Assembly: GCF_003946175.1 (NCBI RefSeq) | Contig: NZ_RHOK01000001.1 | Coordinates: forward strand, 1-64,000 | Direction of reading: 5' to 3' | DNA length: 64,000 nt | DNA from: Lacticaseibacillus suibinensis | Lineage (GTDB): Bacteria; Bacillota; Bacilli; Lactobacillales; Lactobacillaceae | Shown: positions 1 to 7,600 of the stretch, one piece after another | Position numbering within the stretch: position 1 is the first letter of the stretch | Layout of the letters: each line of letters begins with the position of its first letter | The notes under the pieces: generated by a model | What the model was told of the DNA's origin: nothing | The model's database searches: none | The model's input: only the letters and a program-made list of their open reading frames with translations | Program-made: the position numbers and the translations under genes

Positions 1-115
1 GAGTTGTTGGTAATGCTTGTGGGTGTTAGTCTGAGAGTGGGTCATGAAGATTCCTGCTTTCTTGTTTAGCTAGTACTAACAAGAATAGGTCTTCATGGCC
101 TTTTTGGTCTAGTCG

Positions 116-253
116 TCAGGGTGTTGCACTTGAATTGTAAACTGGGGATGCTGAAGAAGTGCCACTTTTTTTGCTTGTACAGCCGCTTAACATGAAGATG
201 ACGCTCATCAACGCCAAGGCACTGATGAGAAGATGCCAAGTGCTTTTTTTCAT
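116..253 (-). CDS. putative small lipoprotein (45 aa)
   Basis: Short hydrophobic N-terminus after MKKSTW, ending in a lipobox-like LSGC at about residues 21-24, then a Ser/Thr-rich tail with no domain. This is the layout of a secreted lipoprotein cut before Cys and lipidated, so it would sit on the outer face of the membrane. The ATG at 253 is preferred to an upstream start at 319 because the signal peptide begins there; the ribosome binding site (GAGAAAGCGAG) is only moderate. No family recognised. It could also be a small toxin-like or spurious ORF. Confidence 0.45.
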   Translation of the reverse strand: MKKSTWHLLISALALMSVIFMLSGCTSKKSGTSSASPVYNSSATP

Positions 254-308
254 CGTGTGACTCGCTTTCTCTGATATTGAGTTGGCCGACGGTGATGGAT
301 TCCTGCTC

Positions 309-333
309 GAGTCAAGCACTGCTGGCTTGACTC
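309..333. repeat. perfect 9-bp inverted repeat
   Basis: GAGTCAAGC and GCTTGACTC flank a 7-nt spacer, between the end of the membrane protein gene and the small lipoprotein gene. There is no T-run on either strand, so it is a weak terminator candidate or a protein/RNA structural site. Confidence 0.4.
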
Positions 334-355
334 ATTCGCGGTTGGTCAGCTGATT

Positions 356-910
356 CTACTGCACATCACTCATGTCTTCTTCATTCAGGCGCTTCATATA
401 TAGGCTGTTGTCAGTTTTATATGCGTTGGCTTCAAGCGCTTGTTCAATGACCTGCTGAACGGCAATAATGTCTGCCTTGTTGAAGAAAGGGACGCTTAGC
501 GCATAGGCAGTACCGCTTTTTTCGATGAATAATTTGGTCAGGATGCCATTGGCAAACATCACGACCCCGACCACGGCTAGAATGATGCCAAACAGTGGCG
601 AATTTGGCAGGGTGAAGATACCAAGAATGGCTAAGATGGCGCCCCAGAAGAAACGGCTGGCCTTGTAGGCCGTGGAGATTGACGCGCCCGAGATATTATT
701 GAGCGGAATCGTTTGCTTGTTCTGGCCAGCAGGAATGATGCCAAGCATTGTATTCTGCTCGGTAATGTGCACCCCGCGATAGTCCACTGAGATGCGGCCT
801 TTGATGAAGAACAAAAAGACGCTGGCCGAGAACTCTTTATCAATCCATGAGCCATTGCGACTCTTTTTGACATTAACGACGGTGTTACCGTTTTGATTGA
901 TTTCTGGCAT
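356..910 (-). CDS. membrane protein of unknown function (184 aa)
   Basis: The product has a soluble N-terminal half of about 85 residues, two adjacent hydrophobic segments (about residues 85-125, from FFWGAILAILGIF onward), and a soluble C-terminal tail. The layout resembles small Firmicutes proteins with a PH-like domain and a membrane hairpin, but no diagnostic motif was recognised. The ATG at 910 is chosen because GGAGGAAG lies 6-7 nt upstream; the TTG at 925 would put that ribosome binding site inside the gene. It is transcribed toward the small lipoprotein gene, 102 nt away, and the two could share a transcript. Confidence 0.6.
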   Translation of the reverse strand: MPEINQNGNTVVNVKKSRNGSWIDKEFSASVFLFFIKGRISVDYRGVHITEQNTMLGIIPAGQNKQTIPLNNISGASISTAYKASRFFWGAILAILGIFTLPNSPLFGIILAVVGVVMFANGILTKLFIEKSGTAYALSVPFFNKADIIAVQQVIEQALEANAYKTDNSLYMKRLNEEDMSDVQ

Positions 911-951
911 GATTACTTCCTCCAAATGTTTTGATGAGTGAATTAGGCAAC

Positions 952-1071
952 AAAAAGCCGGCCGATGAATAAGATTTTTAGAGGTTCAACAGGGATCTGT
1001 TACGAATATGCAACTCCTGTTTCGTTCTATTAATCTTAGTAGCCGGCCGGCTATCTTTTTTGATGAATAAG
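952..1071. repeat. small palindromic element with direct repeats
   Basis: AAAAAGCCGGCC (952-963) and its near-complement around GGCCGGCTATCTTTTTT (1045-1061) can pair, extended inward by AAGATT (971-976) and AATCTT (1031-1036). AGCCGGCCGGCT at 1041-1052 is itself a palindrome followed by a T-run, so it could terminate plus-strand transcription. GATGAATAAG occurs twice, at 964-973 and 1062-1071. The features resemble a tiny non-autonomous element remnant or a long terminator; which one cannot be told from one copy. Confidence 0.4.
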
Positions 1072-1180
1072 CATATTGATATATCGCTATTATCTTACTA
1101 CATAAGTTTCACCAGCAAAAGCATTATATGAAAATATATTTTCGCTAATTTGAGGGATGCCTCCTGCTGCAGATCACAGG

Positions 1181-1450
1181 CTAAAAAGCCGTCACAACGA
1201 GTCGGCGAGGCTTGGTGGTTATCGCCAGTTCATCGGTCAGGTTCATTCCGATTAACGCATCACGGGTCTGCTTGCGTGCTAATGTTTGATCACAAGGCTG
1301 GATTCGCAACGAGATAGCCCCTAAGCGATAATGAAGCTTGCTTAGCGCCGCGATTCGGCGCTGTTTTCATGAGCAAACTGAGTGGTGACTGCTAACTGCT
1401 CTCTAAATTCAGATTTTGCCCACGTTTTTGCCCAGACCTTTGGCTGAATA
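1181..1450 (-). pseudogene. possible decayed coding remnant, unrecognised
   Basis: On the minus strand two adjoining reading frames read like protein but are out of phase. One gives VWAKTWAKSEFREQLAVTTQ and onward until a TAA at about 1343. The next gives IQPCDQTLARKQTRDALIGM and onward until a TAG at 1181-1183. A frameshift near 1340 would join them. No start codon with a good ribosome binding site is visible and the family was not recognised. The rest of 926-1541 shows no gene. Chance open frames remain possible. Confidence 0.3.
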
Positions 1451-1475
1451 GTACCCGGGTATTTACTAGGAAAGC

Positions 1476-1512
1476 AAAAACCCATCAGCCAGTATGCACT
1501 GGCCGATGGGTT
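1476..1512 (-). terminator. intrinsic terminator after the P-type ATPase
   Basis: Read on the minus strand, AACCCATC-GGCCAGT pairs with ACTGGC-GATGGGTT around a 4-nt loop and runs into TTTTT. It ends 30 nt past the ATPase stop codon, so it closes the enolase/ATPase transcription unit. Confidence 0.85.
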
Positions 1513-1541
1513 CAAACGCGAGTAAATCTGGTGAAGGTTCG

Positions 1542-3815
1542 TTAGATGTGTGCCGCAAATCGAATCGCTGTCAGCACAATCCCCGTTAATATTGTGATTG
1601 CGATTGCTAGGCCAATCAAGGCTGGGCTGATTGCAGCAATTCCCCAGCCAGTTAGTGACAGAACCAGCGTCAGTACGCAGTTGCCACCGATTGCTATCGC
1701 CACGGCATGACTGGGTCTGCTGGCCCAGAATGGCTTTTTGGTGCGGGTCATCAGGATCGTCAACATCGCGCTAAAAATCAGATAGACGTAAAGACCGGTG
1801 CTGACTTGAGCAGTGGTAAGACCGAGCGATTGTAACCAAGTTAGCCAACCGTATCCGACCGCTGACCAGCCCAGAGCCAGGATGCCAGCAATCTTGCTAA
1901 GCTTGGCCAGGTTCCAGCTTTCTGGCCGGTAGCTGATTGTTGTGCGATCAGTACCGAGTACTAGGGTCACGCAGTCATTAAGGATTGCGACCAGAATCAT
2001 CGCGTTTAAGGTTAGCGGAATGAAGTGGAAAATTAGATAACCTAATGTGAGTAGTAGCGTCAACTCTGCGGTGCGCGACAGTTTGGTGATTGTCCAGGTC
2101 ATCATACGTTGATAGACGCGGTGCCCGGCGTCGAGAATCTCGATAATCGGGGTCAGGCCGTCTGTCAGCATGACCATGCGCGCCGAGCGCTTGGCAAGAT
2201 CTACGGCAGTGCTGACGGCGATACCGACGTCGGCTTGCTTCAAGGCAGGCGCGTCGTTGACCCCATCGCCAGTCATACCGACAATGTAACCTTCATGTTG
2301 CATCCGTTTAGCTATGGCTAGCTTGTTTTCGGGTACGACATCAGGAATCCCAGCTAGTTCGGTAATTTTGGTGTCATCAGTCAGGTCCGTGTATGAGATG
2401 ACCTGGCCACGGAGTCCGACCGTTTCTGCAACCGCGGCAGCAGTTTTCTGGTTGTCACCAGTCAGCATGACCACCTTGACCCCGCGGGATTGAATGGACT
2501 GAATGGCCTGAGCTGAATCGGTTCGCGGTTGATCTTGCAGAATGAATAGCCCAATGAGTTGATCTCCAACGGCAATTGCCGTGGTCCGCCCAGCAGCGTA
2601 GTCGATCGCGTTTAAATCTGGATGGTTGCTCGTCTGGGCGACGAGCTTTTTTAAAGAGCCGAGTCGAACGGTCGCAGAAGTTGCGCCGGCTGTGACAGTT
2701 GCCTGCGAGTAACCGGTGCTGGAATTAAACGGCGTGAACTGTTGTTGCACTAATGGTGCGATATGCTGCGCTAGCGCATAGTGGAGAATTGCAGCATCGA
2801 CCACGCTTTGGTTGTGCGCGTCGGCGGCACTAGCAGCGAATTGTACGACGGTCGTGTCCGAGTAATCAGAAAAATTGTAGAGTGCGACCACTGACGGTTT
2901 ATTGGCGGTGATGGTGCCTGTTTTGTCGACCAGTAAGAGGTTCATGTTAGCTGCCTCTTGAATCCCAGTAAGGTCGGAGACTAGAACTTGCTTCTTGCTC
3001 AAAGCCTTGGCTTCAACCGAGTTAGCCACCGCGAAACTTGACGGCATGGCAATTGGAATGGTGGCGATGAAAAGCATGGCCAGAAACGGTAGCATTTCAA
3101 CCAAGTTTTCGTGTCGGATGGCAGCGGCGATAATCAAGATGACTGCCAGCAAAGCATCGAGAATTGCCAAGTAACCGATGATCTTACCTAAGAGCTTTTG
3201 TAGGTGGCCAGGTGCCGAGCTTTGGTTGATCAGACTGATAGTCTTACCTGAACGGCTGTTCGCACCAGTGGCGGTAACGACGGCCAAGGCGTTGCCAGAG
3301 AGAATTTCGGTACCGGCATACGCGGTATCGCCGGGCTGATGTCTGACAGCGTCGGACTCACCAGAAATCGAGCTTTCGTTGATTTCCAGCGTATCCGTCA
3401 GCAGGCGCACATCGGCGGGGATAATGTCTCCTTGGCGAATGCTAATCAAGTCATCGACGACAAGCTTCTGTGACGCTAGGCGTTGCCATTTGCCATCACG
3501 GTTGACCGCTGTTGTTGGCGTCAGGTCATGAGATAGGCTGCTAAGCACGGTATTAGCCCGGCGGGATTGGATCGCACCGTTTACTGCCGCAAAAAGCAGC
3601 ATCAGCACAATGAAGCCAGCCTGGATTCCTTTGCCTAACACCAATTCGATCAATAGGGCACCTTCGAGAATCCATGCATTGGGTTCCCACAGCCGGGTCA
3701 GAATTGCCTTGGCAAAGTTGAATGGTGGTTCAGTGACGGTGTTTGCACCATTGGCTGCCAGACGCTTTTGGGCTTCTGCTTGAGTAAGGCCTGTCAATAC
3801 TACTTTATTTTTCAT
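1542..3815 (-). CDS. P-type ATPase, P3A-like (probable proton or cation pump)
   Basis: An ATP-driven membrane pump of 757 aa, short like the plasma-membrane H+-ATPase (P3A) group. Visible motifs: SGESDA of the actuator domain near residue 152, phosphorylation site DKTGTIT near 297, and hinge GDGVNDAP near 515, with hydrophobic segments clustered at about 45-85, 210-265 and the last 200 residues. The membrane motif before the phosphorylation domain reads IPIAMPSS rather than the common PVALP, so the transported ion is not certain. The ATG at 3815 lies 6 nt after AGGTG; GTG 3824 and ATG 3818 are alternatives. It follows the riboswitch-controlled enolase by 70 nt with no clear terminator between, so it is probably cotranscribed. 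A proton-extruding role during fluoride (HF) stress is inference. Confidence 0.85.
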   Translation of the reverse strand: MKNKVVLTGLTQAEAQKRLAANGANTVTEPPFNFAKAILTRLWEPNAWILEGALLIELVLGKGIQAGFIVLMLLFAAVNGAIQSRRANTVLSSLSHDLTPTTAVNRDGKWQRLASQKLVVDDLISIRQGDIIPADVRLLTDTLEINESSISGESDAVRHQPGDTAYAGTEILSGNALAVVTATGANSRSGKTISLINQSSAPGHLQKLLGKIIGYLAILDALLAVILIIAAAIRHENLVEMLPFLAMLFIATIPIAMPSSFAVANSVEAKALSKKQVLVSDLTGIQEAANMNLLLVDKTGTITANKPSVVALYNFSDYSDTTVVQFAASAADAHNQSVVDAAILHYALAQHIAPLVQQQFTPFNSSTGYSQATVTAGATSATVRLGSLKKLVAQTSNHPDLNAIDYAAGRTTAIAVGDQLIGLFILQDQPRTDSAQAIQSIQSRGVKVVMLTGDNQKTAAAVAETVGLRGQVISYTDLTDDTKITELAGIPDVVPENKLAIAKRMQHEGYIVGMTGDGVNDAPALKQADVGIAVSTAVDLAKRSARMVMLTDGLTPIIEILDAGHRVYQRMMTWTITKLSRTAELTLLLTLGYLIFHFIPLTLNAMILVAILNDCVTLVLGTDRTTISYRPESWNLAKLSKIAGILALGWSAVGYGWLTWLQSLGLTTAQVSTGLYVYLIFSAMLTILMTRTKKPFWASRPSHAVAIAIGGNCVLTLVLSLTGWGIAAISPALIGLAIAITILTGIVLTAIRFAAHI

Positions 3816-3885
3816 CATAGACACCTATTTTCTTTTTGAAATAGCATGCCGGCACCAGTCAGTCACCGGATACCGCCATCTGGAC

Positions 3886-5172
3886 TCAGTCGAAGTCAAC
3901 TGAATCTGGGAAGTGGGCTAGGCGCGTGCCATCAGCGCCCAGTTCTTCTTCAATCCGCAAAAGTTGATTGTACTTCTCCACGCGCTCGGAGCGGGCTGGG
4001 GCACCGGACTTGAGTTGCGCAGCGTTGGTGGCAACGGTGAAGTCAGCGACAAAGGTGTCGCCAGTTTCACCAGAACGGTGGGACATCATCGTGGTGTAAC
4101 CATTCTTGCGCGCTAAGCGGATCGCTTCCAAAGTTTCGGTAACCGTGCCGATTTGGTTGAGCTTGATCAAGATGCTGTTGGCCATGCCTTGCTTGATAGC
4201 GTCTTTGATCAGCGCTGGGTTGGTGCAGACCGGATCGTCTGCGACAAGTTGCACTCGGTCGCCGTATTTTTGGGTGAAGTTGGCGAAATGGCCCCAGTCT
4301 TCTTCACCGTACGGGTCTTCGATGGAGATAATTTCTGGGAACTTGTCCAGCAGGTGAATGTAGTATTCGCCTAGTTCGGCAGGGGTGTAACGCTTGCCTT
4401 CAAAGTCATAGTTCTTAGTCTCACGGTTGTAGAAGTAAGATGCAGCTGCGTCAAAGGCGATGGCGATTTCTTTGCCAGGTGTGTAGCCTGCCTTGATGAT
4501 GGCGTCATGCAACATTTGCAAGGCGTCCTCGGAGTTCTTGAGGTCCGGCGCAAACCCACCTTCGTCCCCAAGACCGGTGGTGTATCCGGCTTCTTCGATT
4601 ACCTTCTTCAACGTGTGGTAGGTATTGGCGATTTTCTCGAAGCCATCACGGAAGCTGGAACGATCGACTGGGGTGATCATGAATTCCTGAATATCGATGC
4701 CGTTGTCGGCGTGCTCACCACCGTTGATCACGTTGTGGAACGTTTGTGGCAGCTCCAAGTCGGTGCCGCCGAGGTAGCGATACAGCGGTGTGTGCAAGGC
4801 GTTGGCTGCTGCACGGGCAGTGGCCATTGACACCCCTAAGATTGCGTTAGCCCCTAGGCGTGCCTTGTTAGGTGTGCCGTCTAAGTCGATCATCAGCTGG
4901 TCGATGTGGGCTTGGTTGAAGGGGTCGGCACCGTGCAAAACCTGGTTGATCTCGGTATTGACGTTGGCCACGGCCTTTGAGACGCCTTTGCCTTGGAGCC
5001 GGTCGCCGCCGTCGCGCAACTCGACGGCTTCTTTTTCGCCGGTCGATGCACCAGATGGTACTTCCGCGCGGCCAAGCGTACCATTTGACAAGATAACATC
5101 GGCCTCAACAGTTGGGTTGCCGCGGGAATCGAAAATCTCGCGCGCCTTCACAGATTCAATCACTACTGACAT
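3886..5172 (-). CDS. eno: enolase, under fluoride riboswitch control
   Basis: Converts 2-phosphoglycerate to phosphoenolpyruvate in glycolysis; enolase is a classical target of fluoride inhibition. 428 aa, normal length. Visible family motifs: SRGNPTVE near the N-terminus, HADNGIDIQEF near 160, GDEGGFAPDL near 205, metal-binding IED and DD stretches near 285-315, LIKLNQIG near 340, SHRSGET near 370 and KYNQLLRIEEE near 395. Flanks of the catalytic residues are unusual (IEDPYGEEDW and VADDPVCTN where many enolases have IEDGLAEDDW and VGDDLFVTN). The ATG at 5172 has AAGGAG 9 nt upstream; the open frame extends further but runs through the riboswitch terminator. It stands alone, not in a gap-pgk-tpi cluster, so it may be a second, fluoride-induced enolase (inference). 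Confidence 0.95.
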   Translation of the reverse strand: MSVVIESVKAREIFDSRGNPTVEADVILSNGTLGRAEVPSGASTGEKEAVELRDGGDRLQGKGVSKAVANVNTEINQVLHGADPFNQAHIDQLMIDLDGTPNKARLGANAILGVSMATARAAANALHTPLYRYLGGTDLELPQTFHNVINGGEHADNGIDIQEFMITPVDRSSFRDGFEKIANTYHTLKKVIEEAGYTTGLGDEGGFAPDLKNSEDALQMLHDAIIKAGYTPGKEIAIAFDAAASYFYNRETKNYDFEGKRYTPAELGEYYIHLLDKFPEIISIEDPYGEEDWGHFANFTQKYGDRVQLVADDPVCTNPALIKDAIKQGMANSILIKLNQIGTVTETLEAIRLARKNGYTTMMSHRSGETGDTFVADFTVATNAAQLKSGAPARSERVEKYNQLLRIEEELGADGTRLAHFPDSVDFD

Positions 5173-5190
5173 AATTGTGCTCCTTCCGGT

Positions 5191-5285
5191 AAAAAAAAGA
5201 TGACGTCTACTGCACACAGAACCTGTGCAGTAGACGTCATCAAATTGGTTTACCAATTAGTTTTAGTGGCGAACGTCATCGCCGA
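5191..5285 (-). promoter_or_regulatory. fluoride riboswitch (crcB motif) with intrinsic terminator, controls eno
   Basis: On the minus strand the leader begins GGCGATGACGTTCGCC (5283-5268), the conserved first stem and loop of the fluoride aptamer, then an AATTGGT/ACCAATT hairpin (about 5258-5243), then TGATGACGTCTACTG. The loop GACGT and downstream ACGTC can form the aptamer pseudoknot. The same ACGTC belongs to a perfect 18-bp terminator hairpin (5241-5224 with 5216-5199, 7-nt loop) followed by eight T residues. Without fluoride the terminator should form; fluoride binding stabilises the pseudoknot and lets transcription reach eno, whose ribosome binding site follows at once. Family consensus and mechanism are established knowledge; the fit here is read from sequence. 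Confidence 0.95.
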
Positions 5286-5303
5286 TTAACTTTTAACGCC
5301 CAA

Positions 5304-5332
5304 AGCATACTCCCTTCCAAAATTTTGCGCAA
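5304..5332 (-). promoter_or_regulatory. promoter of the riboswitch-eno unit
   Basis: TTGCGC, a 17-nt spacer and TATGCT on the minus strand, placing the transcript start about 15 nt before the fluoride aptamer, as expected for a leader riboswitch. Confidence 0.7.
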
Positions 5333-5374
5333 GTAAGCTAATAAACTTTCTGAAATTTTCTTGGAAGCAATCAC

Positions 5375-5404
5375 TTGTCTCGCAATGCCATGTTTTGCTA
5401 TAAT
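5375..5404 (+). promoter_or_regulatory. promoter of the crcB pair
   Basis: TTGTCT, an 18-nt spacer and a consensus TATAAT preceded by TGC (extended -10). The leader to the first crcB is about 75 nt and holds a CGGCT/AGCCG hairpin (5443-5464) but no recognisable fluoride aptamer. Confidence 0.7.
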
Positions 5405-5484
5405 GCGAGGCGCTATATTAAATTTTGATGAGTGTCACTGTCCGGCTGCGTGCGTTTTGTAGCCGTGTTTTAGGAGGAAGTTTC

Positions 5485-5883
5485 ATGCAGCGATTGCGAT
5501 ACCAGGATATTTTGGCGGTGTTCATCGGCGGCTGCTTCGGTGGAGTCGCCCGCTGGGGAATCGGCTTGTGGCTCAATGATGCCGATACGATGTTTGGCAC
5601 TGCGGCGGTGAATTTGGTCGGTAGCTTTTTGCTGGCATTTGTCACTTATGGCCTAGCACTGTACATCGACTTGCCGAGCTGGCTGATTTTGGCGTTGGGG
5701 ACTGGTTTTATCGGCGCTTTCACGACGTTTTCGACCATGGTGCTGAACCTTTACCAACACGTCGGCCAGTCGCCGGTGTATGCAATCGGAATTTTCTTCA
5801 TTGAGCTGGTGGTTGGTTTAGCTGCGGCGTTTGGCGGGTATTTATGCGCTGAAGCTTGGGGAAGGCGGCGCAAAACATGGTGA
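5485..5883 (+). CDS. crcB: fluoride channel CrcB/Fluc, first subunit
   Basis: Small membrane protein (132 aa, four hydrophobic segments) of the CrcB/Fluc family, which lets toxic fluoride leave the cell. Visible family signatures: FGGVARWGIG near residue 17, NLVGSFLLAF near 40 and FIGAFTTFSTM near 75. ATG 5485 is chosen because AGGAGGAAG lies 5 nt upstream. Its 3' end overlaps the second crcB gene by 7 nt, so the two are translationally linked; such pairs usually assemble as heterodimers of oppositely oriented subunits. It is divergent from the riboswitch-controlled enolase. Confidence 0.95.
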   Translation: MQRLRYQDILAVFIGGCFGGVARWGIGLWLNDADTMFGTAAVNLVGSFLLAFVTYGLALYIDLPSWLILALGTGFIGAFTTFSTMVLNLYQHVGQSPVYAIGIFFIELVVGLAAAFGGYLCAEAWGRRRKTW

Positions 5884-6227
5884 TATTAGTTGCATTAGGT
5901 GCTGGGGTTGGCGCAGTAATGCGCTATATCCTGACACAATTAGGCAAGAACTGGTGGCCTGGGGTGCCGGTGGCGACGCTTCTGATCAATGCTAGCGGTG
6001 CCTTATTGGCAGGATGCTTGGCGATGATTGCATTGCCGCAAACGGGGTCACTATTGTTGTTGACTGGCGTGTGTGGTGGGTACACAACTTTTTCCACCTT
6101 CATGACCGACGCGTTAATTTTATTGCGGAATCGGCGTTACCGCGCGTTCGCATGGTATTACTTTGGCACAGCAGGTGCTGGGATTGTCTCCTTGATCATT
6201 GGTGCGTGGCTGGGTAGTTTGTTGTAG
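5877..6227 (+). CDS. crcB: fluoride channel CrcB/Fluc, second subunit
   Basis: Second CrcB-family protein, 116 aa, four hydrophobic segments. Signatures: GAGVGAVMRYIL near the N-terminus, LLINASGALLAG near 40 and GGYTTFSTFM near 70. ATG 5877 overlaps the stop of the first crcB gene; an upstream TTG at 5856 is less likely. It probably forms the working fluoride channel with the first subunit in the membrane. No clear terminator follows before the next small gene. Confidence 0.93.
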   Translation: MVILVALGAGVGAVMRYILTQLGKNWWPGVPVATLLINASGALLAGCLAMIALPQTGSLLLLTGVCGGYTTFSTFMTDALILLRNRRYRAFAWYYFGTAGAGIVSLIIGAWLGSLL

Positions 6228-6291
6228 AAAACGGCTTGCAACAATTTGCCGAATTGGGCACAATTGAAGGCAGTTAATAGGGAGGTGCATG

Positions 6292-6483
6292 ATGGCTAAG
6301 AACGAGAAGCGTTTCATCATTGTCGAAAAACCGGTAACCGCAGGAGCGCATGTTGTCGATGTCTTCGTTGATTGCCAGACGCGGGTCCAGTATCTTAGTG
6401 TGTCGATTGGCTCAGGTGGCGGTTTGACCGTGCTGGTTGACGCTGCTGGCAAGCCGCTGTTGTATGAAGGAAACCTAGATTAG
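6292..6483 (+). CDS. small DUF6440-like protein (63 aa)
   Basis: A small acidic-basic protein with TRVQYLSVSIGSGGGLTVL in the middle and DAAGKPLLY near the end, the pattern of the DUF6440 family of short Firmicutes proteins of unknown function. GGAGG is 6 nt before the second of two adjacent ATGs (6289, 6292), so 6292 is preferred. It follows the crcB pair on the same strand by about 65 nt. Family assignment is from memory of the motif and moderately sure; no function can be given. Confidence 0.65.
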   Translation: MAKNEKRFIIVEKPVTAGAHVVDVFVDCQTRVQYLSVSIGSGGGLTVLVDAAGKPLLYEGNLD

Positions 6484-6629
6484 CAAATGGCCCTCGTCTA
6501 ATCGTAAATTGATGACGCCTGGCCAAACTTTCGGGCAGACGGTTTTTAATTTGGTGAGGGTTGGTCATCTGCCTGGCGCTCATTTTATCGCAATCACGCG
6601 AATGCTCATTCTCTGATGATGCTGAGCAA

Positions 6630-6659
6630 TTGGCGCAACTTTGCTTTCTACGTTATAAT
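6630..6659 (+). promoter_or_regulatory. promoter of ylqF-rnhB
   Basis: TTGGCG, an 18-nt spacer and consensus TATAAT, about 80 nt before the ylqF start. Confidence 0.65.
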
Positions 6660-6679
6660 TATTTCAGCAGATTCCAGTC

Positions 6680-6704
6680 GCGGCTTCTCACTTGGAGAAG
6701 CCGC
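6680..6704 (+). promoter_or_regulatory. leader hairpin before ylqF
   Basis: GCGGCTTCTC and GAGAAGCCGC form a perfect 10-bp stem with a 5-nt loop, followed by CTTTTC, about 15-20 nt past the likely transcript start. It looks like a weak terminator or RNA-stabilising stem in the 5' leader. No ligand-binding motif is visible. Confidence 0.5.
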
Positions 6705-6739
6705 CTTTTCATGGGCAGGTAACATAAGGAGAAACATAC

Positions 6740-7600
6740 ATGGCAAACATTCAATGGTTTCCCGGCCATATGGCCAAAGCGCGCAACCAAGTGCAAGAAA
6801 AGCTGAAGCAAGTCAACTTAGTGCTAGAGATTGTCGATGCGCGGGTACCAGAAGCGAGCCGCAATCCAATGATGAACCAGATTGTCGGGCAAAAGCCGCG
6901 GATCATGGTGTTAAATAAGAAGGATTTGGCCGATTCGAATAAAACCGCGCAATGGCTAGCGTACTACCGGGCGCAAGGGGATGAGGCCATCGCCATCGAC
7001 GCCCAGCATGACAAGCGCCTTAACCAAATTCCCCAACTGGCGCGGCAAATGATGGCCGCCAAAATAGAAAAGCAGAAGTCCCGAGGCATTCGCAATCCGT
7101 CGCTGCGGGCTATGTGTATCGGCATCCCCAACGTGGGCAAATCGACGGTGCTCAATCGCCTCGTCAAGAAAAACATTGCGGTGGTCGGCAACCGTCCCGG
7201 TGTCACCAAAAATCAGCAATGGCTGAAAGCTGACGACACCCTGATGCTACTGGATACCCCGGGGATTTTGTGGCCGAAATTCGAAGATGAACTGGTCGGC
7301 GAGAAGCTGGCCTTGACCGGCGCAATCGCCGACACGGTGTTCCAAGAAGACGGCGTGGGGCTGTTTGGCTTAACCTTCTTTCAGCAGGCTTACCCGGCGG
7401 CGTTGAAGCGGGCTTATCACCTGAACGATGACGAGATGGCGCTGGCGCCAGCTGATTTGATGGTGGTGCTGAGTCAAAAAATGGGCTTTGGCGAAACCTT
7501 TAACCGCGCGGCGGAACGGCTGATTTTCGATGCCCGGCAAGGCAAATTAGGCGCGTTCACGCTGGAAGTACCAGGTGATTTTGATGGCCACGCTGAGTGA
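6740..7600 (+). CDS. ylqF: ribosome biogenesis GTPase YlqF/RbgA
   Basis: GTPase needed for late assembly of the 50S ribosomal subunit. 286 aa. The GTP-binding motifs occur in circularly permuted order, typical of the family: NKKDLAD (G4) near residue 55, then GIPNVGKST (P-loop) near 125, then DTPGIL near 172. The N-terminus [10 protein letters not shown] is also characteristic. AAGGAG lies 9 nt before the ATG. First gene of a unit with rnhB, which overlaps its end. Confidence 0.95.
   Translation: MANIQWFPGHMAKARNQVQEKLKQVNLVLEIVDARVPEASRNPMMNQIVGQKPRIMVLNKKDLADSNKTAQWLAYYRAQGDEAIAIDAQHDKRLNQIPQLARQMMAAKIEKQKSRGIRNPSLRAMCIGIPNVGKSTVLNRLVKKNIAVVGNRPGVTKNQQWLKADDTLMLLDTPGILWPKFEDELVGEKLALTGAIADTVFQEDGVGLFGLTFFQQAYPAALKRAYHLNDDEMALAPADLMVVLSQKMGFGETFNRAAERLIFDARQGKLGAFTLEVPGDFDGHAE

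Noticed and set aside
5375-5484. Second fluoride riboswitch upstream of crcB
   Set aside because: GCAATGCCATGTTTTGC and TTGATGAGTGTCACTG look partly similar, but the pseudoknot complement is missing and the likely transcript start lies downstream of the first piece.
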